This document shows, piece after piece, positions 43,905 to 58,900 of a DNA stretch of 64,000 bases. How positions within the stretch are numbered: position 1 is the first letter of the stretch; the number at the start of each line of letters is the position of its first letter. The position numbers were made by a program, and so were the translations under genes. The DNA comes from Pachypanchax playfairii. Lineage: Eukaryota > Chordata > Actinopteri > Cyprinodontiformes > Aplocheilidae. Under the pieces are notes generated by a model. That model did not search any database and was not told the origin of the DNA. It saw nothing but the letters and a program-made list of their open reading frames with translations. The DNA lies in contig SSNP01000024.1 of NCBI GenBank assembly GCA_006937955.1, positions 1,713,993-1,777,992 of the forward strand, given 5' to 3'.

Positions 43905-46900
43905 CTAAACAGAGAGACAGGTTAAACCAAGAAATGAGCAGGATATGTAGTTTTAGCATCAGCCATTTTTTTTTTCAATTTTATTTTAAATGCTTTTCAG
44001 GTTTTCAGGTTTATTATTTATGTCAACCAAATAAACATGTTAGCAGCCGGTGTTACAAACTAACAAGAACTTTAAACTAGAATATCAATATATTTTTTTT
44101 CTATAGATTTATTCAGTTGAGGGAAGTAGTTAATAAAGGAGCCATTAAAAACTGAGGAAAAGGGATTATTGATCCCCCAAGTGGTTAAATAAAAAGAAAA
44201 TCTGTAGTAAAACATGGCTTGTTTTAATTTTTTTTTCCCCACAAAGGACTGAAATTGTAAGTTGTGGTGACATTAGCGGGGAAATAACATGAAAATTAAA
44301 TCTATTTAATAGCCTGTTATTTATTTTATAGAGTATAATAAAAAAATTCTGCATTAATAGGAATAAAATTTTAATTTAAATGCAAAACCAAAAAAATGAC
44401 AGTTTAACATAACTCAAACAAATAAAGAAATAAAGCTTCAAATAATTATAAAGGCTAAAAAAATGAAAGTTTGTGTTCTTACAGTTCCCATCATGTTGCT
44501 CAGGGCGATGTCACCATATGCAGAGAAGAAAGCTGTGGGCAGATGAAAAATATAAATGGGTCTAATGACAGAACATCCTCCACATGTCCAGGATCTGACT
44601 GAACAGCAGCAGCCAGCTGCTCTTTTGTTTTCCTGATAGCAGTAATCGCCTTCAATAAAAGCCAATTTACATAATGAGAGCAAATTAGCTCCATGTCAAA
44701 CCAGTCAGTGCTAATGTCCATAATACTCCAACTGCAATTTGTTTCTGTCTACAGGACAGACAGCAGTAAATGGGACCAACAAGAAAAACTGATTGATCCA
44801 TTAAATCAAGACTTGAGTTGATAAAATGAGACATTTTTATGTTAAACTGAAATAAACAGGATCGAATGGAAAATAGAGGAAAATGAGAGGATGAGAAATA
44901 ATTATGGTTTATATTTAAATGAAGATAAAAACAGTAATGTTTGTTAAATGAGAGTTAAAATTAATTAATTACAGGAGAAAGGAAACAGATGCAGAAACAA
45001 TATCAAAGTTTTCACCAACAAACTCATATTTTAATCAAAGCACGACTGCCTTAAATGTCCATATCCTGACACTGTTTAGAAAACTGGGCAGTTTTTCACT
45101 TTAAGAGGTTTTTATTTAGCAGGACAGTGAGTACATAATTCACTGTGGAGAGCTGAGATGAGGTAAGTGACATTTTTATACCCTGAAGGACTCAGACAAA
45201 CAGGAAGCCTTCCATATAAAGCAGGTGGCAACAAGCTTGTAAAGTGTCCGGATTCGGCTGTTATCAGAAGAAGAACATTAGTCTTATTTTTATAGATTGT
45301 TTTTTTTTTCATCCCAGAGCAATTCTGAAGCTTTACAGCCAAACAGCAGAGATGCCAGGCCACATTACAGAGTCTGGAATTAATTATTTTCCGGGTTTAA
45401 AACCCTTAAATGCCAGAAATTACTTGTTTAAAGGAAGTTTCAGCACCATGGACAGAGACAGTGAGCCATTACTGCTGAACCATAAACAAATCATGTAAAA
45501 TAACCTGATTTGTTTGTTTAAAACAAGGAATATTAAACTTTTTTTTACATTATCAGATTATTTATAACAATATTGTGAGACTGTAAAAGGTTTAGAATCT
45601 TTAAAACAACCTTACAATCATGTGTCCCTGTCGTGTTTTACGTCATATTTCTACTAATGACTCAACATGTGTTTCCTGTTTGTGTTACCACTAGCGATGG
45701 CAAAGAGGTGGGTTCTCCATCTGAAGGTGAAGAAGAGTCCTCCCACAGCCATGCAGCCCAGAGCGCCATTAAACCCCGACAGACCCGAGTACAGTGAATA
45801 GTGATTCACAGACATGGACAAACCTGTGACACACAGTTACAAAAAAAAAGCATCAAGCAGTGAGTCACAGCTGTACTTAAATAAGCATTCAGAGCTATAT
45901 TAAATCTGTAATGTTAAACCTGTCCAGATGGGGGTGCTGTGACACAACATTTTATACAACTGCCCTCAATGAGACACTTAATTTGTGTTTAACCAAATAA
46001 GGAATATTTGTTTTTTACGTCAACACACACAATAAATTATTTAACTCCTGGGAAAAAGTGTCAATAACTGTTTTACACATCATGTATTAAAGAATCTGTG
46101 ACATCAAACAGTTTTAAAATGACATGATGAATCACTATGAAAACTGCAGCTAATTAGCCTGAACCATCTGTCATGAAAAGACTGTCAGGTATCAAATAAA
46201 ATCATGTTTATCTTTTTTTTTAACACTAAAGATGCTTTAAGCAGAAATCCATTTCTATATCATTCAGCCTGTCTGTGATGCTGCTGCAGGTTTCTGAAGA
46301 TGCAGGTAAACATGTTAGTTTTTACCTCTGAGCATGGATGTAGTTTTAGGGGGGGGGACACAGGGGACATGTCCCCTGCACTTTTTCAAAAGGTCGTTTT
46401 TGTCCCCTGTACTCTGCAACTGTCCAAAAAGTTTCGCTACATTAAACAGAGATGGGTTGAGCACTAGGACCAAGCAGAACACGGCCGCTCAAGCTGAAGC
46501 CCGTCTCCCCTAGTTTAGCCCGCCTACCAGTTCCTCTTGTGTGATTGGCTGTTTCTGCTGTCACTCCCCCTTCCCTGTTTGCACACTGCAGACAGACAGA
46601 CCGGTGTGGTGGCAAGCTAACCTGCGGTCAGGAGAGCTGTGCAACTGTCGTTTGGCTGGCGTTTGGGTTTATGATGTCAAAGAGAAAAAAAGGCGACATA
46701 AGAGACTTTAGAAGTCAAACTGTAAGTTACTCAAAGAAATGTGTTCCAGCCGTCCTTCAACACCTTCACTGGGTCCATAAAGCAGCATGTCCACCTTTAT
46801 AGCCTCATCGTGTAAAAAAGCTCACAATAATCTTGAAACATGTATTCCTTTAGTGTAAGTGCTGATAAATAAAATTATTATTATCAAAAAGGTAAAAATA

Positions 46901-49900
46901 CCATGTAAATTAAAACACAGAATTGGGTGATAATGTTTGGCTACATGCTTTACAACCAGTCAAAACAAGAAAAATTGGGCTTAAAAGTAGCAATAGAAAA
47001 CTAAAGGAAACAATGGAGGACACAGTAAGCTGAAAGATTAGTTTTATGAAAAACATTTCTGTCCCCCCCACCTCTGAAATCAAAATTTCGTCCATGCCTC
47101 TGAGTCACACCTGCAGCAGAAAAAAACACCCCTCTGAAAGTATAAACAGCGAACACGGGGGTCATGCTGACCCAGGTAGGTCTGCGTTTGGTCAAACCTG
47201 CTGACATTTTTCTCTCATGGCCTCCAGCACTGACTGCAGTCTCTCTTAACCAGACATGATGGAGGGGAACAATAAAAAAAAAAAACAAAAAAAAACAACC
47301 GCATCATCTGAAAGAGTCAGACAACAAACGCAGTTCAGCTGCAAAGGCCAACATTATTCAGATGGAAATGAGGCGTAACGTCAAACAACACTAAAACATT
47401 TCAATTTGTAAATGTTGCTTTTTGTTTTGGAACATTTAAAATTCAATTGCAGATTTTTCCAAGCAGAAATGAAATGTTTGACCTGCTGCAGGCGACAGAC
47501 GGAGAGTCTGCAGACCGTCACACAGGAAGGTCACCTGTGTCCATACCAACTTTTCAGTTCATCCGTCACACTGCTGTTAACAACAAAATGTGAATCTCAT
47601 CACGCCACTGGAGGAAATGTCACCCAAACCCTGCAAGTCATTAAGATTTATTAAGTGATCACGATGAATGTGAGAAGTGTCGCCACAGCCAATCCAATTA
47701 AAGAAGGGATATTTTAGCCCGAGCAGAGTGGCTGATGATTCTACGTCTTATCTCTGAATCTACAAAAACCAATGACAAGCTTTTAAAGGCGGGACACGAT
47801 GTGCAGCTGCTGATACACGTGCATCAGATAAAGTGGTTCACTTAGAGCGACTGCACGCTGCTTTTCCATTTCATGGAGAATTTCTTACTTAGCTGCTGTT
47901 TACTGACCATGTTGATACCAGCTGTTAGAAAAAACACTGATCCTCTTGTAGAAACATTTATAACCTTCTGAGTAACAAAAGCAGGAAATCGTGAAGGTTG
48001 CCTGAGATTCAAATTCTAACAAAAATCAACTTATTTCAGTAAATTCTAACAAATTTGGAACTTTTGTAATAATCCAAGTTAGTTTTTGATTATGTCTATG
48101 TATAAAGAGGGTCAAGATCAATAGAAATAGTAAAACTGCTGCCAGTGGCTCATGAGGGTCACCATGGTAACTACACACATGTCAGACAGGCACAATCACA
48201 ACTTTAAAGAGAGATTATCATTAAAGATCATGTCTCAAATTGTTTCCTTGTAAAATCTGTAATTTGTGCCCAAATACTCTTAAATCACGTGTCACATAAT
48301 GTCACATGTAGATTTCTTGTTTGTCCTTTGAAAGCAAAAAGGTTGATATCTTGACAGATAACCTGTAGAAGTTTGCTGTAAATATCTTTGATAGCTCAAA
48401 CATTATGGCATCATCATACTAATGTGTGTTTATCATGGTCAAATCAAATTTCCTGCAACTTGAACTGCACTTGGATAAAAGCTGTAAAAACTGTGTTAAA
48501 GAGGTCATTACATACAAATTTCATGTCTTTGTGGTTATTTCTTAAGTATTAACCTATAATATGAAACATTTTATATCTAAAAAATGCTAAGAAACACCGA
48601 TTTACAGACCTTTCAATCTGTCTGCGTGAAGATTTGTCAGGCTTCGGCTCCAACTCATTAATATTTGTTATTCTAATTTGCTGGACTCTGATTGGCTAAC
48701 AAACTAGCCTATGAGAGCACGGCTTCCTGTTTCCTTCCCCGCTGCGCATGGCAACAGCGCACCGAGTCTCTTCCGGTTTGATACTGTTTATGCTACAGCT
48801 TTTAGCCAGCAGCATGCTAGGCGTGGTCTAAACTGCGGGAGCTGCCGAATACTAACGAACAAAGAAGTTGTGACGAAACAAGTACCAGCCGTTCGGACTC
48901 GGGGGAACTCGGGTTTTATCGCCACCTGCGTAGTTTGAGAGATTAAAACTGAAAGAGAAGTTGTTGACCTGTTTTCACACCCAACTGTGGAGCTAAAATA
49001 TTCAACAGAAACTTCAGAAAAACCGTTTTTAATGGAAGGGCCTCTTTAAAATACCAACTGTTCAGCTGTTTCTGTCTGAGATGCAGAGCTCTAAGAAGAG
49101 GCAGGTTTTATCTGTATTTTGTCAAAACTTAGTTGTGCATAAGATTTTTTTTTTTCCAAATTTCCTCTAGTCCATATGAAATGTCTAAAATCTTAGTACA
49201 TCCTTCTCCATTAAGTTACATGCTTTCATGTATTTTTGCATTTTTTTGGAGAAAAACATGAAGAAAAATTCATGTCAGAAACAGAAAAACAATGGTTGAT
49301 ATCAGTAATATCATATGTGATATCAGGTTGAATTTCCCTTCTGGGATAAATAAAGTATTTTTCATTTCATTTTTCAGTAAGGGTCATGTAGGGTTTGTGC
49401 CATCTCAAAGAGAAACCACCTAACACACACGTGCACTGTAAACTGCTCTGGATGTGTGCTTGTGTTTTACAATGTTGCTATTAGTAATTCAGTTATTATA
49501 AACCTTGTTTTATGGAAAAGCTGTTTTAAAACCCAGAAGAGCTTTAAACTACCTGATTGATGTTCACTGAAAATAAACAAGAAATAACAGTTTGGACCGC
49601 TCGACCTCCTTCCTGTGTCAAAACCTACAGGGTTTTTCAGAGGCGAGTGTGGAAGTTCGTCTGTACATTTATCACCCTTCAGGCAGCTCTGTGATCGATT
49701 TACTCATTACCAGGTAATAGGAGCTGCAGTTTTGCAGGCAGGTCCTGGAGCAGGCTGACCACACCCCTGCTGGTGTCTGTGTTAGATCCTTCTGCCTACT
49801 CTCTCCTTCTGATCTCTCAGAGCTGCTAGTTTAAATCCCTGATAAATCTTTTCCTTTGGCATCTTGTTTATTACCATGTTGGTCTTAACTCACCATTTCT

Positions 49901-52900
49901 TTCCTTCTTTCCTTCGAATATCTTTAAAGTCTAATGACAGTGAGAGAAAAAAACCAAAGCATGCTGAAATCTTCTCTGGGTTTTTATTATCCCTGTACGT
50001 GTGTGTGAGGAATTTACACAGTTAGATTATGTTTCTTTTCCAACAGAATAACCCAAAGTGCTTCAGTACATTTCCTCTCCTTCATCCCTGTGGCAAATTG
50101 CAGCAAAGTGAATGGACGACAGTGCAGTGTAAAATAAACAGAACTAAATTAGACCCATTCACATCCTGCTTATCCAGTGTTGGTTTGACTTTTACTCTTT
50201 CAGCCAGTGACTATTTGAAGAGACACTTAAACTGATTGTCCTGCACCTGGATCCATTTGTGAATGATGCATCTAATAAGAGCAAAAAACAAAAACAATAA
50301 AATTGTTTTTGTTGCTTTTTATCTTTTATTTTCTGTCTCTCTTGTTGAATTCAGTTCAGTTTGAGTGCATTTGTCTGAGCATTTTCCCATTTTATGCTAC
50401 AGTTAAAAAAATAACAGAGACGTCACTTGGAAAAAAACTTTAAATGTACAAAAGGTTAATTAATAACTAAAGGGAGTAATTAGTCATCTTAGCTATTTAC
50501 TGTCCAAATGATTAATTTAACGATTAACTGTCCAATCAACTGCCACTTAAAAAATATTTCTTTGTTGGTCAAATTAAGACTATAAGTTAAAGCCAGCAAA
50601 TACTTTCAGATACATTTGTACAACCAGAAAGAGGCACATTTAACTATTCAGTAATAAAACAGTAAAATTAAATTGTAACAACAACATCTGTATTCAATTT
50701 TAAAAGGGAAAACGTTAACCCATGCAGAATTAAACTTTGCTAACTTCAAACATATCTGTTGTTTCTTCTGATATTAAAAATGTTCATATTTGAAGAAGCC
50801 ATTACAATGAGGATTGTGATTACATAAGATTTATAATAAATAAATAAATAGCATTTTTGTATGTTAACATTTGCTAGTGCTTTGAGGTGACTTGCTGTGA
50901 ATCGAATAACTAAACTGATCACTAAAACTAAACGGGTTATAAAATATAATTCCACAGGAGTGAATGACTTTCTGAACAGATGGGTAAATGTCATAGATCC
51001 CTTATGATGAGTGATAAATTGATGCCTCAAGCTCTGCAAAGGTTCACACTGTAGTCTGTTTCCTATAGTCCTGGTCCTCTGGACACCTTGTCCTTCGTGT
51101 TTTATGTGTTTTTCAAATTACTGTATTACCTTCTCAGCATGTTGTAAAGTTCAGCGGAAGCCTGTTATTCAGCCAGTCAGTGGGTGTCGGTGTGTGTGGA
51201 GAAATGGACCCAACTCAAGTGGAAACACAGGAAGCTCAGTGCAGAAAAAAATGAAAACTTAATGATGAAAATGAAAAACTGGAGAGGCAGTAAAACAATT
51301 TATAGAAACCAGGATCAATACAAAGAGCACAAGGTCAAAGCTGTGAGGGCTGTAAACATGGAGGAGCTGTGAGTGTGGAGTGAGTCCAGCTGAGAACGTA
51401 ACAGGATGGAATCCAGGTGTGAATAGACAAAGAACCAGAACACAGAGGAAGAATTGAGTGATGACACCAACTACTCATGACCCTGATCAGGAACAATCAG
51501 GTGAAAGAAATGACTGACTTGAGTGACATCAAAGGGAAGAGAAACACTAGGAGTAAACAAAAAACTAAGACCAATAAATGAAAACATCAGAACACAAACT
51601 TAAATAAGGAACCCACAAGAGAACCCAAGAACACAAGGAAGCACTGAGTACAAACACAGAACGAGCTGCACTAAGAAATATAAACCAAACTGTACCTGAA
51701 CACATCTCAAAACCCCAAAACTCAAGAATAAAAACTAAAAGAACCACTAAAACAAAAAGAACTCTGAACTTAAACTATAAAAATGTTCAAAACTAAAAAA
51801 CAGTGAATCAAAGAAAAACGAGGACTGACACTGTGAAACAGAACAAAAACACACAGATTTCAACAGTGTTAAAGCAGCAAGGTCTCTAAATCTGTGGTAC
51901 CCAATATGGATCCATGAGGAACACCAGTTTGCATAGATACAGCTCACTAGACACAGTAGTTGAAATCCCTGTTTAACAGCAGAAAACACTTTCAGGATTT
52001 TGTAGTTTTACTCATGTTATTTTTATTATTGATTTTAAATTCTGCTTTTTATTTGGTTTCATGTTTTATTGATTTTCACGTTTATTTTCTCGACGTCTCC
52101 TTTATAATACAGCAAATTGAGTTTAAGACCATTAGTGTAAAGTCTGAAAATGAATTCTGTCAAATCGTATAAAACTGACATTTTTTATACTAGAGGAGTC
52201 GACATAAACATTTTCATGCATCAAACATCACCCACACAGTTAGAAATACACTTCTACCTACAAACAGCTGGCTTGTTTTCTTTTCCTGAATTATTGATGT
52301 TGTTTGTCAAACCAAAAAAAATAAACCTCAGATTTCTTCTGCTTCTTCCTGTTTTCTCTCTTCTAGTTTCTGAACCCACCATGAAGCCGTAATTTACATC
52401 TTTTCTTCGATAACATGAATATAGCAGGAGATAGCAAGGCCTTGACCTATATTCAGCCCCTGATCTTCTCCGCTGGAAACCCCTCATGGAAATAATATGC
52501 ATCACTGTGCTTTGAGTGACGGCTCTAAATATGGCCTGAAATCTGCTGGTTCCTGGTGAGCAGCATGTGTCTCCTCTCTGTTCCTCTACTAGTCTGAACT
52601 TCACACTCTTTGGAGAAAAATAAATAAATTCAACAATTGATTTGATTTGGATTTAGACTTGTAATGTAGTCAGAAAAAACATAGAACATCTTCCACTGAT
52701 GGATGGTGAAAACTTAAAATCCTTGTTTTTAATGGTTATGATCTCTTAATTTTCATTTTCTAATAAAAATTAAAGCGTCACTTTTAAGGTACTGAAGCAT
52801 ATTAATAATATAGTCACTAAAATTTGGACATTTTATTGCTAATAGTTTATGAAAAATTATACAAAAATAAATTGAATGTAGAAAGTGTTTGTGAATTTAT

Positions 52901-55900
52901 AATGTTTGTTTTATCAACAGAAGCATCAGGCTTTAGTTTCTGGTCTATCATTTAAAGCTCCTTCCATGTCCTTTAGCTCATCTCCCTCTTCTTCATCCTC
53001 TGATGAAAGACTGTACTTTGTGTTTTGATAAAAAATGTATTTCCTTTTTATGTTCTTTGACAAGCAGAATTAGATTTCCAACACAACCTTGTTGGACTGT
53101 CTCACTATGTGCCTCAGCATCCTTTCCTGCTGTGTGTAAACAAGAATATGCATTTATTCAATGCAGCTTGTTCACCAAAGAAAATCTGTGTTAAAAGATA
53201 CAGACAGATAAAAATAAACAAATTCTACATACTCAGGTTTTATGGTAGAATTTAGATTTCTCTGTTCAAAGTAAACATTCAAAATATTTAAAATAAAGGC
53301 ATCTTTAGCCTTCTTAGCGTGTTAGTTTGCAACCACTCGGTTGCAAACTAGTAAAAGATGAATTATATAAAAGCTGGTGACGACTATGAGCAAAAAGAAA
53401 ATCTATTATTATAATCGTTACATGTTAAAGAGCTCTTTCTTTCTTGGTTGGAAAGTCAAAACCTTATTGTTTTTGAGGTGTTTTTTTTTTTTTTTATTCT
53501 CACTCATGACTCGGTGCAAACAGAAGATTCAGGTAACACTGTAAAAGTAGACATTATTAGTGTTTTTCCATAATGTCAGTAATTAAATAACCTCCAAAAA
53601 CAAGAGTTAGAAGTGTTACAACCCCCCCTTAACCAGTGTTTGTTAGAATTTAATAATTGATGGTCTATAAATCCTCTTCATTTTCAGTCAGTTTTTCTCT
53701 TGTTGTCATTTGCTTTGATAACTAATAAATAATAGTTTATTAAAACATAATTCTCGTTCACCATATAGTGGTTTGGGGCCTGAAGCAGCTTCCTGTTGCA
53801 AGACTCCTGTGTTAAAGTTGATGTCTCACTAGGCTGCAGGTTCATGGTGACAAATAGAAAACAGCATCATGAGGGAGTTTCTAAAACGTCTCAAGAGAAT
53901 TCTCAGTTTCCTCAAAGGAGACAAACTGTTGCTTGAATTTTGAACATGTTCAAATAATATGCAAGAAAAACATTCTCTCATTGTATCTCAGTAGTGCAGA
54001 TTATTAATGGGAATCTGCAAACATTTTACATTTAGTTTCTCTGAGTCAGTAGTGAAAGAATTGAACAAGCTGAAGCATGTTTTGGATCCTTTGTGATTAT
54101 TGACAAGCCAATTTGCACAACAGTCACAAGATTGTTGCAGTTTGTTTGCATTGAAGTCAAATACAGGTCACAGGCCCCAACTTGGGGCCCCCAAGTGACC
54201 AGAAGAATACACACACGTTGGTTTTCTCATGATTGTGTAACAGTTGCAGTCAGTTATTAACAATTTGTCACTCAAAAGTTTGCAGATTTGTAGATTTTTA
54301 CCAAGTAATCGAATACTTTCTTATACTTTTGTTTTTCATTTGACTTAAACTTACATTTTCAAAAAAAAAAAAAAAACTTAAAATAAAGACAGATGAGGCT
54401 CAACATTAAAGGATGTACAAAAAAAAACTAAACTAGGATTCAGGTACAAACTGGCTCGTGTAACAGTTGGTGTTTGTACTAGGATCTGAGATAAAATGAA
54501 AAACTCTTCACTGACAGTTTGTTGACACTGAAATAGCTAAAAATATAACAGATTGATCCACCGGGAGGCCGTTCTTCATGGCAACCAGACTGATTATTTT
54601 AACTCTTCTCAGCTACATTAACATTTAAACAAACCAATCAGATCCGTCCATGGTAAGAATCCAGAACATCCCCCTCCCAGCGGCACAGCAGACCCACAAA
54701 AAGTGCTTTGAAAAGATTGAACGGACATAAAAAACTCAAGATAACAACATCTTAAGGCTAAATTTTGACCCAACTAATCAGGTTCAGTAAAAAGAGTTAA
54801 TTTAGAGAAAAAGTAGCTGAGTTGCACAACACTGCAATAATTACCAGTTTATCCACAGAAATATTTCTTAATGAGTAAAAGAATCTGACAGCAAAACTGG
54901 AAGGATGGTAGAAATAAAGAAAAGCAACAGAGATTGTGACGTGTAGCTTTAGTAAATTTAACTGCGGCGCTGCTGCAGGACGCTTCGTCGGTTCTGATGC
55001 ACACCATCTCATTGGAGGCGCGTTGCTCTGATTAGCCTCTTGTCACATTGTTGCTTATTTCAGCTCAGTGTATCATGAGTGTATCCACGTAACACTATTA
55101 ACAGTCCCCAGGTTTGTACGAGCTCTCTCCCACTCATCTGTGTTTTAGTGGATGACTCATAGCTTAACACATATGTGCAGATATTCAAGTGTTTTAGGAT
55201 ACCGTGCTGAAGTTTTAGTAGCACATGGCTTGATCACATTTTGCATTTTTCTTTTTCCTAATTATGCAAACAGCTGATGAAGGAGTTTCTGTATAAATCC
55301 TACTAATCAAGGTTTAATTTCTGCTGCTTAAAATATCGTGTCATTACTGAAAGGCTTCATAAATTTTAGGAGACTTTAACCTCGTTACGCTTTCATATTT
55401 GCCTCGTAGACAATCTGCCCACAATCTGTTAGAGAGGTTTAATAAATGGGAAGATTATTCTGTCAGATGAAACTAAAATTTATGATGCCACATTATGCTG
55501 CAAGTACGGAGTAACTGCTACAGATTTTGGTTAAATTGCACCACTGGAGCTGGATACCAGCCTCTCGTAATCCTGCATGAGAACCCAGCAGGTGTAGAAG
55601 ATGGAAGGAAGGACAGAAGCAACAATTCTCACACCTAATGCTGGAAACAGATTCACCACATGACGTAGTTCAGAAAGTCACTCAGTCAAGTTTTGATCAT
55701 GTGAAATAAAATTATTTCTTGATCTGCAGGTTATCGTTTATAAAATCCAGAGTCCTGAGGTGTGTGCATTGAAAATATCCTGTTTATAAAGGCTGACTGT
55801 AGTTGCAGGTGACAAACTTAACATGTGACAGTTTTTTGGTGCCTCAACATTTATTTATATTTATATATCAATTCCTCGGGGCCAAAAAACTTCCCCCTTA

Positions 55901-58900
55901 ATTACCTCGAATCCTGCCAAAGCCAAAAACCACACGTGCAGGTGAAGAACATGCAAACTGCATGTCTGGTTTCAATCCCCGGACCTTCTTGCTGTGAGGC
56001 AACACCATCTACACTGACCCATTTATTTCAATCAGTTGTGTTCAAACTGGGAAACATCATTAACCATGTAACTATTTCCAATAGATCTGACCAGAAACCA
56101 GAAGCTGGTAGCAGTACAATATGGAAGTCCCGCCCCCTCTATGTAAACAAATGGGAAATCGTCCTAATGAAAAACAAACAAAAAACCCATTTGATGCTAA
56201 AAAAACCATCATAATGTGAAGGAGAGTAGGCGGGGCTTTAACCCCCCCCCCATCTGAAATATGTAAAAATTCAATATGGCAGCTTGTGTAAAGAATAGCT
56301 GGTTTCACTTTTCATATGAAGTTTATGGGAAACATCTAAACATGCAGAACTCTGTTAGGAGTTTCTTTTATGGTAACAAAGTTTGACACAAACATCTTCC
56401 TAAATTAAAGTCAAACACCATGTTTGAGACTAACCAGCTAATGATCCAACTGCTGATCCCAGTACAGCGTGGACGGCCAGCAGCGGCGAGTATAGGAACA
56501 CTGCTCCCAGGATGAGGAGGGACGGTCCAAGAGCTCCACAAGCAAAGATCTGACCCACTCCGAGGGGGATGCCGTGAATCACCTGGACAAAAGCAGGAAA
56601 AATTTTAAAACCAACATTCATGTAAAAGAATGAAATTCTATGAGCAGAAGCTCGAAATGAAATCCACTTTTCTTTCAACATCCTGCTTGAACACTTAAAC
56701 ACTGTCTGACAGTCAGCAGAGAAGCGTTTCCATGACGACGTGATGGGTGCACCTGGCAGTCGCTGATATTTACAAGTCATAAATGCTTTTTAATTACATC
56801 GCTGCTTCACTACTCGTCATGCCTCAGTGTGTGCACGTTTGTATGAATGTGTGTGAGATTAAATACAATCTCAGCGCAGCCAGCGCTCCATCCAGAGGAC
56901 ATAAAATATAAATAGGACACACGTCATCCTCCTCTCGGGAGACAACCAGAGGAACGATGGAAGGAAGGAATAAAAGGCATGAAGAGAGCAAGAGAAAGGA
57001 AAAGCAGGGGGGATATAAACAGGGAAAAAACAAAGAACGGGTGAATTTAAGATTCACAGTGTTGTAAATGAACTAATGTGTGAAAACAGATGGGAATAAA
57101 GTTGGAGATTAAACAAAGAGACACAAAGATGCAGAAAAAACAGACTTGTATAGTTTAAAATAATAATAAATAAGGAAAAGGAAATGCACACGGTAACGAA
57201 GGATTTGAAGGTTTCAGATCTTTTAAATAACAAGAAATATTAAAAAAATGAAATGAGAACATCAAACTAGAAAGAAGAAGAAGAGAACAAGGAAAAGATG
57301 GAGTGACTGAAGCATTTAGATGGTAGAATCAAAAGAAGGAAACATGCAGAAAGTAATTTAATGCAGAGAACACACTGTTCCGCAGGGTGTGATGCTTGTT
57401 AATTAGATCAAACAAATCTTGATTGAATATTCAGGACACCTGAACAGAGCTGAGAGTTTAGTCAGTGCAGCCAATATAACATTAAAGTCGGTTTGTAGAT
57501 GCTTCTACAAAGAGATGCTCATAATGTAGTTAGAAATAAAAACCCCAAAGTGAATCATTTCTACAAGATGCTTGTTTAAGAATCAATTTCTAATGTAAAA
57601 TGTGTCACTTTCTCTTGTTCTAATAATCTGGTGGGATTAAAACAGATGAGCATCCCTTCCATTTAAAGCAGGATTTTAAAATTAAAAAAAAATTAAGATT
57701 CTAAAATCAAACTTTTTTTAGACATTTATACAAAATGTCACATGTTAATTTTTGGACTGTGCTTCTAAAAAGGTCCTGACTTTTAATTTTATATAAATGT
57801 CACTGTTACGATAAATGTGACCTTTTAGGACAGAAAGTAGAATTTAGTGAGAACACAAGCCATAACTGATGTAACAGCAATTTGTCTTTAACTTAAATCT
57901 TAAAATATTCATGTAAACTCTGTTTACAAGCCTTTGCATCACTGTCAGTTTTGTATTACATCATTATTCTGACAAAAATATGATGATCTCCCTGCTGGAA
58001 GTGTTCCAGACTACACAGGATGTATCTGTTGTTAACTGTTTGTCCTGGTAGAATCCACGAAATTCAGTGTAAATAACCATTCAGTGAGAAACTAACTGTA
58101 ATGGAAAGATTTATTATAAAATCCTGCATGAATTGTTAAAAAATGTTGGTATTACGCCGGGCTCACACTGCCTACGGAACGGCTTCGGTGCGGTTTTTCC
58201 GCAAGCTACCACTCACATCTGCTCCAGATAGGGAGTGCGGCCAGCTCCGGTGCTGGGTGCGGAAACGGCACCCGCGAGAACAGAAGTTCACGTGGGTTAT
58301 CGTTTTGTCGGGACTTCACACGAGAACACGTCCATTATTTAGCAAATGTGTGAAAATGTGTTGTGCTGCAGGCTTTCGGGACCCTGTGTCACCGGGTTTG
58401 ATGTAATGTTTACATTTCCTATTAGCGCGTGTGCTGTCTAAAAAGAAGAGTCAAGTTACAATTGTTCGTACACTTGTTTATTTTGAAAAAACACTGGATA
58501 TTCAAGCCACACTTCCTGTATAGTTCGTCAGATTTCATCAAACTTGACGCGGATCCTCTCCGGTATCCGGAAAAAATAGAACCTTGCGGATTCTTTCCGT
58601 AGTGCCGTACGGCCCCCGTAACCGGACCCGCACCGCTTGGAGCTACTGTGAGCCTTCAAAAGGGATTTTAATCTAACAGAATACCTGCGGGGTCCGCACC
58701 GGACCGGATCTGGATGCAGTGTGAGTCCGGGGTTAGACTTGTTCTGAATCTTGGTTTGACATGGCCGAGCCATTTGCTCAGACTATCAGTTCCATCTGGT
58801 AAGAACTAGAGTTGAATGAGCTACAGTGGATCAGTAGTTCATACAGTTCCACAGAACATCAAAAGATCTGAACTGTTACTTTAGAATTCAGGAACTTCTT

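Larger units (their letters stand above)
45824..56434. other. SLC14-like intron 5 (10.6 kb)
   Basis: Contains the hAT element 46333-47096, the TTAA MITE 48500-49045, an L2-type tail, an adenine-rich probable dispersed repeat (about 51180-51800), a short perfect hairpin at 53323-53350 and a dispersed-repeat copy near 56205-56290. No further exon is recognised. Confidence 0.5.

Noticed and set aside
48711..48938. 75-codon plus-strand open frame
   Set aside because: Inside a non-coding MITE; the sister copy does not preserve it.
51180..51800. Adenine-rich stretch resembling an LTR or LINE internal region
   Set aside because: Composition is repeat-like, but no terminal repeats, target duplication or protein motif could be shown, so no class was assigned.
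56824..57057. 77-codon minus-strand frame with hydrophobic run
   Set aside because: Low-complexity, in SLC14-like intron 4, not alignable to any SLC14 segment; the eight identified exons already give a continuous full-length protein.
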